From Denitrobaculum sp965225735 (GTDB lineage: Bacteria; Pseudomonadota; Alphaproteobacteria; Kiloniellales; Kiloniellaceae): 64,000 bases of DNA. The position numbers and the translations under genes are program-made. The stretch lies in the NCBI GenBank assembly GCA_965225735.1, contig CBDDBN010000024.1:248001-312000 (forward strand), read 5' to 3'. The stretch's first letter is position 1. The number at the start of each line of letters is the position of its first letter. Below are positions 52,590 to 60,457 of the stretch, piece after piece. Under the pieces are notes generated by a model. That model was not told where the DNA came from. It worked only from the letters and a program-made list of their open reading frames with translations, and did not search any database.

Positions 52590-53645
52590 TTAGGCTCGAC
52601 CGCCATTGCCGCCGTTACCGCCGCCGTTACCGCCGCCATTGCCGTTGCCGTTGCCGTTACCACCGCCATTGCCGTTGCCGTTACCGCCGCCATTGCCGTT
52701 GCCGTTACCGCCGCCATTGCCGTTGCCGTTACCGCCGCCATTGCCACCGCCGTTACCGCCGCCATTGCCACCGCCGTTGCCGCCGCCATTGCCACCGCCG
52801 TTGCCGCCGCCATTGCCACCGCCGTTGCCGCCGCCATTGCCACCGCCGTTGCCGCCGCCATTGCCGCCGCCGTTGCCGCCGCCATTGCCACCGTCGTTGC
52901 CACCGCCATTGCCGTTGCCATTGCCACCAGAATTGTTGTTCCCTGCCCCGGCATTTGGATTGCCGCTTGCAGCGGCACCATTGCTGCTACCGCTGGAACT
53001 TGACGAGCTTGAGCTACTGCTGGAACTAGACGAACTGGAATTGGACGACACACCAGCCTCACTGGCCGAGGCGCTGGCTGACATTCCCGAGGTCACATCG
53101 GCTGTGCTGCCGTCCCTGGAATCCGTCACCGAGACGTTGCCGTGCGAAACGCTCACTTCGGCTTTGTCTTCATCGACGTCGACGCTGAAGCCTGTACCCT
53201 TTACGACAGCCACGAGATAAGGCGTCTTGACCGAAAAGGTGCCGGATTTGCGCTTTTCAACGGAGTAGCCAACCTTTCCTTCCGTCTGATGAACGACCGT
53301 CGTCGCATCACTGTCAGCTTCGGGAGTGATATCCACGGTGGACTCCGGGCCTAGCTCGATTTTGTCAAAACCATGAACAACAACGGCATGGGCCGTCGCG
53401 AAGGTGCGAATCTCAACCTTGGCCGGAAGTTTCTGGTTCTTGGAAAGTTTTTTCCAATCGGCGTCACCTTGCGCAGGGCGCCACTGCGTCTTGCCTTCGA
53501 CAAAAAGCACAGTCCAATAGGCTGGCGATTTCGCCGTGGAAGTCTCAGGCATGGAGAAGAAAAATGCCGACAGGCCGACGAATACAATTATTCCGGCAAG
53601 AATAGAGTTCTTGAATCCACTCGAAGCGTACTTGGTACCGAGCAT
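52590..53645 (-). CDS. FecR-domain protein with long Gly/Asn repeat tail
   Basis: A 351-residue protein. A single N-terminal hydrophobic segment (about 15-33) acts as signal or anchor. Residues about 70-190 are a FecR-like beta domain with AVVVHGFDKIELGPESTVDITPEADSDATTVVHQTEGKVGYSVEK and YLVAVVKGTGFSVDVDEDKAEVSVSHGNVSVTD. A serine run of more than 20 residues comes next, then a tail of GGGN and GN units to the end. Usual FecR proteins have no such tail; classical ones regulate ECF sigma factors, but no sigma factor is near. The kinase just downstream has a periplasmic CHASE2 domain. Good ribosome site TTAGGAG. The tail could bind polysaccharide, span the wall or be a slippage-prone region. 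Confidence 0.85.
   Translation of the reverse strand: MLGTKYASSGFKNSILAGIIVFVGLSAFFFSMPETSTAKSPAYWTVLFVEGKTQWRPAQGDADWKKLSKNQKLPAKVEIRTFATAHAVVVHGFDKIELGPESTVDITPEADSDATTVVHQTEGKVGYSVEKRKSGTFSVKTPYLVAVVKGTGFSVDVDEDKAEVSVSHGNVSVTDSRDGSTADVTSGMSASASASEAGVSSNSSSSSSSSSSSSSSSSGSSNGAAASGNPNAGAGNNNSGGNGNGNGGGNDGGNGGGNGGGNGGGNGGGNGGGNGGGNGGGNGGGNGGGNGGGNGGGNGGGNGGGNGNGNGGGNGNGNGGGNGNGNGGGNGNGNGNGGGNGGGNGGNGGRA
52597..52930. repeat. 24-bp tandem repeat encoding the Gly/Asn tail of the FecR protein
   Basis: About 330 bp of near-exact repeats. The basic unit is 12 bp (GGN plus G on the protein strand), but asparagine codons alternate AAC and AAT so the DNA period is 24 bp. A short block near 52642-52738 has a GNGNGGGN variant. 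Base composition is extremely G- and C-rich on alternate strands. It keeps one open frame. Confidence 0.9.
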
Positions 53646-53961
53646 TCTCTTCTCCTAAGTCCACGCAACCCTTTGAAAGAAAAATAAATATTTTCAGGTC
53701 ACAATTATGACAGAGAAGATTTAAGAAGCTCTTATTGATTACTAAAAACTCTAAACAAGAACCACAAGGACTATATTATTGCGTGCAGAAACATGATTAA
53801 CCACGCGGCTCAATAAAATAGATAAGTTCTCAATATTTACTTGGTTGGGGTGGTTACAGGCGGGCTATTGCCAGAGCACAAAGAGCTCCCAAGCAGGAGC
53901 CACAATCGGCGCCCGCCTGAAAGCCCTTCAGACCAATCAGGAGATCGATGTTATGCCGCGA
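53646..53961. other. 316-bp AT-rich promoter region of fecR-like gene with a cruciform-like repeat
   Basis: 53646-53850 is unusually AT-rich and probably contains the leftward promoter. 53857-53919 has CAGGCGGGC and GCCCGCCTG arms (9 bp) with an inner GCTCC/GGAGC hairpin. No coding frame is convincing. Confidence 0.55.
53857..53919. repeat. Inverted repeat with nested hairpin behind the PEP-CTERM gene
   Basis: CAGGCGGGC at 53857-53865 pairs with GCCCGCCTG at 53911-53919, and within the 45-base loop GCTCC (53885-53889) pairs with GGAGC (53896-53900). It lies 43 bp past the PEP-CTERM stop on the minus strand. It may be a factor-independent structure ending that transcript, but no T-run follows. 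Confidence 0.45.
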
Positions 53962-54580
53962 CTATGCCTTTTGGCGCGCGCGCAGCCTACGCTCACGCCC
54001 GACAACCACCAGGCTTGTCAAACCAAGCAACAACAAAGCAAAGGTGCCCGGCTCCGGAATCCTCGTTGTCGTGCCTCCCACGAGCTTCCACACTGTTACA
54101 TGCGAAATGTTGGGAGTGTTTCCGCCACCGTTCACGAGGCCCTCCGTCGTCCAGGGACCTGTTGTTAGCCCGGCAATGTCATAGATCGAGAAGTCGTTCG
54201 CGGCCTTGACTGTCAGCAGATAGAGTTCTTCCATGCCTGTGTAGGTCCAGGTCCCGGACGAAGACCCCGCTCCCGTGATGCTAAGTCCTCGCGAGACCAG
54301 ATCGTCGCTTTTTTGCAACTTCCATCACATCGATGAAGCTTCCGAAGACATCGAAGAGCGCGGCTTCGACAACATCTTCTTTATCGTTGCCATTTGCGGG
54401 CACTGTGAGTGGGCCAGACTGCCCCGTCAGGGTCTGTCCGGCGAAAACCCGGCACGCCAGATCCGTCGCCGTATCACATCCCACCATCGGCGTCGCCGGC
54501 ATAGGCATTGCGCCCACCGAAGTCGCCGTCATAGCGATTCCGCCGAGAATCGCCGAAAAAACCACCGAGAGTATACGCAT
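53962..54580 (-). pseudogene. PEP-CTERM surface protein, split by a one-base shift in an A-tract
   Basis: Two overlapping frames join into one protein of about 206 residues. The first frame (from the ATG at 54580) has signal peptide MRILSVVFSAILGGIAMTATSVGA and DTATDLACRVFAGQTLTG...EVAKK, then stops at 54281. The second frame continues SDDLVSRGLSITGAGSSSGTWTYTGMEELYLLTVKAANDF and ends in a classical PEP-CTERM tail, RIPEPGTFALLLLGLTSLVVVGRERRLRARQ, at 53962. The break sits in a run of six A on the coding strand (54309-54314); five A would restore one frame. It could be a sequencing artefact, a real mutation or slippage. No exosortase is in view. GGGGATGGTGA precedes the ATG. Confidence 0.8.
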
Positions 54581-54962
54581 TTCACCATCCCCGTACTGTA
54601 GGCTCATGCATGAAGCATGAATTACTTATTTTTGTAACTATCGAAGCAACGATCATGCCAACAACATCACGACGTTGTTTTCGATTACCTTTTTATCAAA
54701 GGATGATCTGCCGCTATATTGGGGATAATCCTGATGTTAAATAATCCGACATGCGAAGGATTGTTTTATTTCTTAAATTTCAATCACTTAAGCAAGAATA
54801 CAACTATGTTGAGTGCAAAATAATTCGACAGCATTCAAAAGCGCTCCCCAAGTGACAAGGTATGCTGTCCGCAGGCAAGCTGCCTCAAATACTCAACAGG
54901 CTTTGGTAAAGAATAACTGCTAAAAGCGCCTTGGTCTTCATTGCAGACGAGAGTGCAGCAGA
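54581..54962. other. 382-bp AT-rich divergent spacer
   Basis: AT-rich with short AT tracts. AACAAC and GTTGTT flank an 8-base centre at 54660-54679, which could be an operator. It probably holds promoters for the PEP-CTERM gene and the glycine-zipper gene. No gene seen. Confidence 0.5.
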
Positions 54963-55622
54963 ATGCCAGGATTCCAAATCTCCGTTGCCGGCAAACCCAC
55001 TACGCGACGGTCATTCCGCAAAGTTCTAGCCATGGGTTTCGTCATGGTACTTTCCGCTTCCTGGGCTGTGGCCCCCGGTTTGGCTTATGCAGACCCTCCA
55101 CCTTGGGCGCCGGCGCACGGTTACTACAAAAACGGCAAAGGCAAGGGAAAGCACAAAGGCAAGAAGCACAAGCATAAGGTCGAACAGCACGACAGCTACG
55201 TGGCGCCTTTCGATCTGAACATCGGCACCTGCAATCGCGAACTTCTCGGAAGCGTCCTGGGTGGCGCCATTGGCGGCGCCGCTGGGACTCAGGTTGGTAA
55301 GGGAAGCGGCAAAACTGCCGCGATCATCGGAGGCACCGTTATCGGCTACTTGATCGGTGGCGCGATCGGCCGGCACATGGATCAGATCGATCAGAATTGC
55401 ATCGGACAGTCACTTGAACATTCCCCGGATGGCCAATCGATCGCATGGAAGAATCCAAATGACAACGGCCAGCACAGAGTAACCCCGACGAAGACTTTTC
55501 AAACATCCGCGGGAGCTTACTGTCGGGAGTACACCACCACGTCAGTGATCGCCGGAAAAACGCAGTCGGTCTTCGGTACCGCCTGTCGACAGCCCGACGG
55601 TTCCTGGAAGCTCGTCAACTAA
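54963..55622 (+). CDS. Glycine-zipper 2TM-domain surface protein (RT0821/Lpp0805-like)
   Basis: A 219-residue exported protein. A signal-like segment (about 22-43, MGFVMVLSASWAVAPGLAYA) follows a basic start. A very lysine/histidine-rich stretch, KNGKGKGKHKGKKHKHK, spans about 57-73. The glycine-zipper domain is ELLGSVLGGAIGGAAGTQVGKGSGKTAAIIGGTVIGYLIGGAIGRHMD. The C-terminal part, with AYCREYTTTSVIAGKTQSVFGTACRQPDGSWKLVN, matches the surface antigen RT0821/Lpp0805 family. It is probably outer-membrane-associated; the function is unknown. The ATG at 55032 is an alternative start that would begin at the signal peptide. Confidence 0.85.
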   Translation: MPGFQISVAGKPTTRRSFRKVLAMGFVMVLSASWAVAPGLAYADPPPWAPAHGYYKNGKGKGKHKGKKHKHKVEQHDSYVAPFDLNIGTCNRELLGSVLGGAIGGAAGTQVGKGSGKTAAIIGGTVIGYLIGGAIGRHMDQIDQNCIGQSLEHSPDGQSIAWKNPNDNGQHRVTPTKTFQTSAGAYCREYTTTSVIAGKTQSVFGTACRQPDGSWKLVN

Positions 55623-55636
55623 GTCAGCGCGGCCTT

Positions 55637-56428
55637 TTACCAGTCCGCGCCGCCGGCGGCGGTCGACGCCCCCTCGACGCAGTGCATCCGCGCCCAACCG
55701 TAGTAAGCTTCTACTGGCTCACTGGTCTGATCGTTGTCGCTGAAGATCGCAATCGCCTGCAGCCCCTCTTCGGGGGCACGGCCAAAGGCACGTTCGAAGT
55801 CTTCAAGTACGTTCCGCCGCTCCAGCAGCCAGGATGCCGTATGCGAGGTCAGGCCTGTCTTTGCCGGGGTGACGCGAACGGCGATGCTTTTAACGATGCC
55901 AGAGAGATAGGGATTGTCGATCACCTCGCCCTGCCCCACGTGGTCGGTGGTCCAGACATACCGGAGGGTCGGGACCGGGTCAGGATCCGAATAGAGGCCT
56001 GGATCACCGAACAGCAGGAACAGCGACGCCGCGACATCCTCGCCGTCCTTATCACGCAGATCGACATTCTGTTGGACCTGGGTCACTGCCCAGGTCCACT
56101 CGATCTCGGGACAGGCCTGCAAATCTATATCGACGGAGCGGATCAGGCCGGAAGCCGAGTCCTGGCCGCGCGCGCGGATCGCGACGGTTTCATCGAAAAT
56201 GGTCAGTTCGTATTCCGTCTGTCCGCGCATCCGCATATGAAACCATTCGTCCTGAATGGTCGTCGCGGCCCGGAAGAGGTAGCTGGAGGGTGTCAAAACC
56301 GCCGCGGACGAAGCCACCTCCCCGACCGCCGCTTCCTCTTCCGAAGGCTGGGCTGCGCAGGCACTTAAGAGCAGCGGCAACAAAAGCCCCAGACAGGAAA
56401 GACGTCGCGGTTGGGGAACGCCCGGCAT
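55637..56428 (-). CDS. DUF3047-domain lipoprotein
   Basis: A 263-residue lipoprotein. The signal ends LLLSACAAQ with Cys24 as attachment site. The mature part has the DUF3047 pattern: LRYVWTTDHVGQGEVIDNPYL, VKSIAVRVTPAKTGLTSHTASWLLERRNVLEDFERAFGRAPEEGLQAIAIFSDNDQTSEPVEAYYGW. Its function is not known. It starts 4 bp after the tlpA stop on the same strand, so the two are co-translated, which suggests a redox or envelope-linked role. Confidence 0.85.
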   Translation of the reverse strand: MPGVPQPRRLSCLGLLLPLLLSACAAQPSEEEAAVGEVASSAAVLTPSSYLFRAATTIQDEWFHMRMRGQTEYELTIFDETVAIRARGQDSASGLIRSVDIDLQACPEIEWTWAVTQVQQNVDLRDKDGEDVAASLFLLFGDPGLYSDPDPVPTLRYVWTTDHVGQGEVIDNPYLSGIVKSIAVRVTPAKTGLTSHTASWLLERRNVLEDFERAFGRAPEEGLQAIAIFSDNDQTSEPVEAYYGWARMHCVEGASTAAGGADW

Positions 56429-56432
56429 GGGC

Positions 56433-57041
56433 TCAGCTGGCGCCGGCCGGGATCGGCTGGTCCAGATAGTATTGCATCAGCGCTTTGGCTTCGGGCGAAT
56501 CCCACTCCGCCGGTCCCTGCAACATGCCGACGATGCGGTTGCGGCGATCCACCAGCAACGAGGTCGGCAAGCCTTTAACCTGATACTCACGCGCGGCCTT
56601 GCCTTTGGGATCCAGGTAAATCCCCATCGCGTCAAGTTCGAGCCGTTCGTAGAAGGGTTTCACGATGCCCAGGCCGCGCCGGTCTTGCGAAATGGCAACG
56701 ACCCGAAAGCCCTGGGGCTCAAGATCGCTGTGCAAACGGTTCAGCGCGGGCATCTCGGCAACACAGGGTGCGCACCAGGTCGCCCAGAAGTTCACCAGGA
56801 CCACTTCGCCCTTGAAATCGCGCAGCGACGCCTTGCCTTCGGAACCAACGGAAAATGCGGTCGGCGGTGCTGGTATCGGCGGTTCGAAGAAGGTAAAGTT
56901 GCCGGCGAAATCGCCCTTTAGGGGCGGTTCGGCATCCTGCGCGGCAACCTGAAGACCGGTGGCGATCACCGCCAATCCGATCATTGCCGCGGCGAGACTG
57001 CGGAGCCGTGTTCCTATGGCGAGATTTTTTTGCATAACCAT
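56433..57041 (-). CDS. TlpA-family thiol:disulfide oxidoreductase
   Basis: A 202-residue exported thioredoxin-fold protein. A hydrophobic segment at about 15-35 is the signal anchor. The active site WATWCAPC (Cys90, Cys93) follows GEVVLVNF, and the cis-proline strand is KGLPTSLLVDRRNRIVGMLQG. It likely reduces periplasmic disulfides, for instance in cytochrome c or copper-site maturation. It diverges from argH with only an 18-bp gap between start codons. The tlpA-argH-lptM-lysA order is a conserved alphaproteobacterial block. Confidence 0.93.
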   Translation of the reverse strand: MVMQKNLAIGTRLRSLAAAMIGLAVIATGLQVAAQDAEPPLKGDFAGNFTFFEPPIPAPPTAFSVGSEGKASLRDFKGEVVLVNFWATWCAPCVAEMPALNRLHSDLEPQGFRVVAISQDRRGLGIVKPFYERLELDAMGIYLDPKGKAAREYQVKGLPTSLLVDRRNRIVGMLQGPAEWDSPEAKALMQYYLDQPIPAGAS

Positions 57042-57059
57042 TCAGGTCCACCCAGTCAC

Positions 57060-58511
57060 ATGACCTCAGACAACACACACGCAGCCGGCACGTCCGGCGC
57101 GGCGGCAAATGATCCCGACAGCGACAACCCCACCGCCAATAAAATGTGGGGCGGCCGTTTCTCCATGGGCCCCGCGGAGGTGATGGAGCAGATCAACGCC
57201 TCGATCTCCTTCGACCAGCGGCTTTACGCCCAGGATATCCAGGGTTCCAAGGCGCACTGCAACATGCTGATCGCCCAGGGTATCGTGTCCCAGGAAGATG
57301 GCGATGCCATCCTCAAAGGTCTAGACACGATTTTGCGAGAGATCGAGGCCGGCGACTTTACCTTTAGCGCGGCGCTCGAAGATATTCACATGAATATCGA
57401 AGCGCGGTTGCGTGAACTGATCGGCGACGCGGCAGGGCGCTTGCACACGGCCCGTTCGCGCAACGACCAGGTTGCGGTGGACTTTCGCCTCTGGGTGCGC
57501 GACAGCCTGGACCAGCTCGATGCGAAGCTGGCGGAGCTGCAGGAAGCCCTGATCGAAAAGGCCGAGACCTATGCCGGTTCCGTCATGCCGGGCTATACCC
57601 ATCTGCAGGCGGCGCAGCCAGTCACCTTCGGCCACCATCTCCTCAGCTATGTCGAGATGCTGGGGCGCGACCGGGGCCGCGTGCAAGATTGCCGCAAACG
57701 CATGAACGAATGCCCGCTGGGCGCCGCGGCACTCGCGGGCACCTCTTTTCCTATCGACCGCCATGCGACGGCAAAGGCCCTGGGTTTCGAGCGGCCGACC
57801 GCCAACTCGATCGACTCGGTCTCAGATCGTGACTTCGCCCTCGAGTTCCTCTCTGCAGGCTCGATCCTGGCGATTCACCTTTCGCGCTTCGCCGAAGAGC
57901 TTGTGATCTGGTGCAGCGAGGGTTTCCGCTTCGTCGATCTATCGGACGCCTTTACCACCGGCAGCTCGATCATGCCGCAGAAGAAGAATCCCGACGCCGC
58001 GGAACTGGTCCGTGGCAAGGCAGGCCGGGTGATCGGATCGCTGAATACGTTGATGGTCGTTATGAAGGGCCTGCCGCTGACCTACGGCAAGGACATGCAG
58101 GAAGATAAGGAACCTCTGTTCGACGCGACCGACACCCTGGCGCTTTGTGTTGCCGCAACCACCGGCATGGTCCGCGATCTAACCGCCAATGAAGAGCGCC
58201 TAAAGGCCGCCACCGCCGCCGGTTTCCTGACCGCCACCGACCTGGCCGACTGGCTGGTACGGGTCCTCAACCTCCCCTTCCGCGACGCTCACCACATCAC
58301 CGGCGCCATCGTCCAGCGCGCGGAAACCGCGGGCTGCGACATCGCCGACCTGCCCTTAAGCGAAATGCAGGCCGTCGAACCGCGCATCACCGAAGCGGTC
58401 TACGAGGTCCTGACCGTCGAAAGCTCGGTTGCCAGCCGCACCAGCCACGGCGGCACCGCCCCCGAACGGGTCCGCGAGGCCGCGGCCGAGGCACGGAAGC
58501 GGTTTCTTTGA
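57060..58511 (+). CDS. argH: Argininosuccinate lyase
   Basis: A 483-residue enzyme cleaving argininosuccinate into arginine and fumarate. The family motif GSSIMPQKKNPDAAELVRGKAGRV with the flexible catalytic serine is present, as are ARSRNDQVAVDFRLWVRD and AYEVLTVESSVASRTSHGGTAPERV-type C-terminal sequence. The first 28 residues are a hydrophilic extension before NKMWGGRFSMGP, where shorter family members start. The ATG at 57060 was chosen over a TTG at 57030. lptM follows after 106 bp. Confidence 0.95.
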   Translation: MTSDNTHAAGTSGAAANDPDSDNPTANKMWGGRFSMGPAEVMEQINASISFDQRLYAQDIQGSKAHCNMLIAQGIVSQEDGDAILKGLDTILREIEAGDFTFSAALEDIHMNIEARLRELIGDAAGRLHTARSRNDQVAVDFRLWVRDSLDQLDAKLAELQEALIEKAETYAGSVMPGYTHLQAAQPVTFGHHLLSYVEMLGRDRGRVQDCRKRMNECPLGAAALAGTSFPIDRHATAKALGFERPTANSIDSVSDRDFALEFLSAGSILAIHLSRFAEELVIWCSEGFRFVDLSDAFTTGSSIMPQKKNPDAAELVRGKAGRVIGSLNTLMVVMKGLPLTYGKDMQEDKEPLFDATDTLALCVAATTGMVRDLTANEERLKAATAAGFLTATDLADWLVRVLNLPFRDAHHITGAIVQRAETAGCDIADLPLSEMQAVEPRITEAVYEVLTVESSVASRTSHGGTAPERVREAAAEARKRFL

Positions 58512-58617
58512 GCGAGGCTGACATGAACGGCCGACAACTCCCTTTGACCCGCAACGGCTCCGGCAATATCGTACGGGCCTGTGTTTCAGGTCCGAAAAGG
58601 ACTCTTGGGAGTTTGGG

Positions 58618-58869
58618 ATGACGAAGTTCTCACCCGCGCGGCGGAACCTGCTGCTGGGCATGGTCGCTCTGGCTGGTCTCGGCGCTTGCGGTAAAAAGGG
58701 CAATCTCGCGCCGCCGGAAGGCGAGGAAGACCTCTACACCTATCCTCGGACCTATCCCAAACCCTCGTCCCAAGTGCCGGCGCTCAACAAAGACCGGGCG
58801 CGCCAAAACACCGCGCCGGACAACATCTCGATCTTTCCTGACGATCGAACCAAGACAAAAACCTACTAA
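58618..58869 (+). CDS. lptM: LPS translocon maturation lipoprotein LptM
   Basis: An 83-residue lipoprotein. The signal LLLGMVALAGLGACGKKGNLAPPEG places the lipid site at Cys24, and the CGKKGNLxPP core is the LptM (formerly YifL) hallmark. In E. coli LptM helps the LptD/E translocon fold correctly. The position upstream of lysA is conserved widely. Its ribosome site GGGAGTTTGGG can pair with an upstream AACTCCC (58536-58542), which may limit its translation. Confidence 0.9.
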   Translation: MTKFSPARRNLLLGMVALAGLGACGKKGNLAPPEGEEDLYTYPRTYPKPSSQVPALNKDRARQNTAPDNISIFPDDRTKTKTY

Positions 58870-59022
58870 AACCGCCGAATTATCGCATATTGTACTGTCT
58901 GGAACCCGTGATCGCGGTTTTGGCGGCAGATCTGCGGACTCTGAGTTCGCGGTGTGAACCCAGTTGTGAGGCCTGAAACTGGCACGAAAATCAGCCGGTT
59001 AGTTGAATTGAAGCGAAGTACT

Positions 59023-60321
59023 ATGACATTTTTCCCCTACCGGAACGGCCGGCTGCATATTGAAGACGTCTCGCTCGACGAATTGGCGGCACGGGTTGGA
59101 ACCCCCTTCTTCTGCTATTCCGCCGCGGCCATGGAAAGCGCCTACACCAGCTTTGTCTCGGCGCTCGGTGATCTGCCCGCCACGGTCTGCTATGCGCTGA
59201 AGGCAAATTCGAACCAAGCCGTGATCAAGACTTTCGCGCAGTTGGGCGCGGGTGCGGACGTGGTGTCTGAGGGCGAACTGCGCCGCGCGCTGGCCGCGGG
59301 CGTCCCTGCGAGCAAGATTGTCTTCGCAGGCGTCGGCAAACAGCCTTCCGAGATGGCCACCGCGCTGGACGCCGGCATCTTGCAGTTCAACGTCGAATCC
59401 CTACCCGAACTGGAAGCGCTCTCTCGGGTCGCACAGGAAAAGGGGCTGAAAGCGCCCGTCGCCTTGCGGATTAACCCCGATGTCGATGCCTTGACCCACG
59501 CAAAGATCTCCACGGGCAAAGCGGAAAACAAATTCGGGATCGACATTCCCAGTCTACGCGGCTTTCTCGATTCCGCGGCCTCTCTTCCAGGGGTGCGCAT
59601 CGAGGGGCTGGCGGTGCACATCGGCTCCCAGATCACTGACGTCAATCCTTACCGCGAAGCTTTCGCGCGGCTGGTCGCTCTCTTTAAGGAGCTGCGCGAT
59701 GCGGGCTGGCCACTTGAGCGGCTGGACATGGGCGGCGGCCTGGGGATTGCCTATCAAGGCGACGCGGCGCCCGATATTGCCCGCTATGCCGAGATCGTCC
59801 GCGAAACGACCCAGGGTCTGGATGCCCAGCTGATCTTCGAACCCGGCCGCTTCCTGACCGGGAATGCGGGGCTGCTGGTCACCCGCACCGTCTTCGTCAA
59901 GCATGGTACGGCGCGCCGTTTTGCTATTGTCGATGCGGCCATGAACGACCTGATCCGTCCGACACTCTACGATGCATGGCACGATATCCTGCCGGTGGCG
60001 CAATTCTCCGCCGACGCCGGACGGGAACCCTACGATATCGTCGGCCCGATCTGCGAAAGCAGCGACATCTTTGCCGAACAGAGGCCTCTGCCGCCGTTGG
60101 CCGCCGACGATCTGCTCGCGATTTGTTCATCAGGCGCCTATGGCGCTGTGATGTCGTCCAGCTATAATTCCAGACCGCCGGCTCCGGAAATCCTGGTTCG
60201 CGGCGGGGATTACGCGGTGATTCGGCCGCGAATCGATTACGATACGCTGATCGGGCAGGATCGGCTGCCGGATTGGCTTAGCGATGGCGCGCAGTCTTCG
60301 GAACCGCGCGGCGCTGCCTAA
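59023..60321 (+). CDS. lysA: Diaminopimelate decarboxylase
   Basis: A 432-residue PLP enzyme making lysine from meso-diaminopimelate. The PLP lysine is in VCYALKANSNQAVIKTF. The glycine loop is LDMGGGLGIAYQG, the substrate-binding EPGRFLTGNAGLLVTR is present, and near the end CESSDIFAEQR and GAYGAVMSSSYNSRPPAPE carry the interface cysteine. It follows lptM by 153 bp. The ATG at 59023 gives the family start MTFFPYRNGRLHIED; the frame to 58954 is not needed. Confidence 0.96.
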   Translation: MTFFPYRNGRLHIEDVSLDELAARVGTPFFCYSAAAMESAYTSFVSALGDLPATVCYALKANSNQAVIKTFAQLGAGADVVSEGELRRALAAGVPASKIVFAGVGKQPSEMATALDAGILQFNVESLPELEALSRVAQEKGLKAPVALRINPDVDALTHAKISTGKAENKFGIDIPSLRGFLDSAASLPGVRIEGLAVHIGSQITDVNPYREAFARLVALFKELRDAGWPLERLDMGGGLGIAYQGDAAPDIARYAEIVRETTQGLDAQLIFEPGRFLTGNAGLLVTRTVFVKHGTARRFAIVDAAMNDLIRPTLYDAWHDILPVAQFSADAGREPYDIVGPICESSDIFAEQRPLPPLAADDLLAICSSGAYGAVMSSSYNSRPPAPEILVRGGDYAVIRPRIDYDTLIGQDRLPDWLSDGAQSSEPRGAA

Positions 60322-60457
60322 AGTAACGTGCGTTCCGGTCCGATAAAATGTTCAACGGGATGCGTGTCGGGTAATATGATCGAGGGGTAACCTGCGGCGC
60401 AGAGCCGTAAGTGTTTAAGTTGGGGGAAGAGCGGACCAATCGTTAGAGGACGCGCAA

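Noticed and set aside
52597..52930. CRISPR-like array
   Set aside because: The repeats are continuous with a 12/24-bp period and no unique spacers, and they lie in a coding frame.
52606..53220. Pro/Leu-rich frame of 204 codons (plus strand) over the Gly/Asn repeats
   Set aside because: It is the mirror of the FecR tail. It has no start signals, and the FecR domain on the minus strand explains the frame.
54281..54319. Programmed -1 frameshift at A6G in the PEP-CTERM gene
   Set aside because: The coding strand does have A AAA AAG in frame, the dnaX-type slip site, but the tail lies in the +1 frame, so a -1 shift would not reach it.
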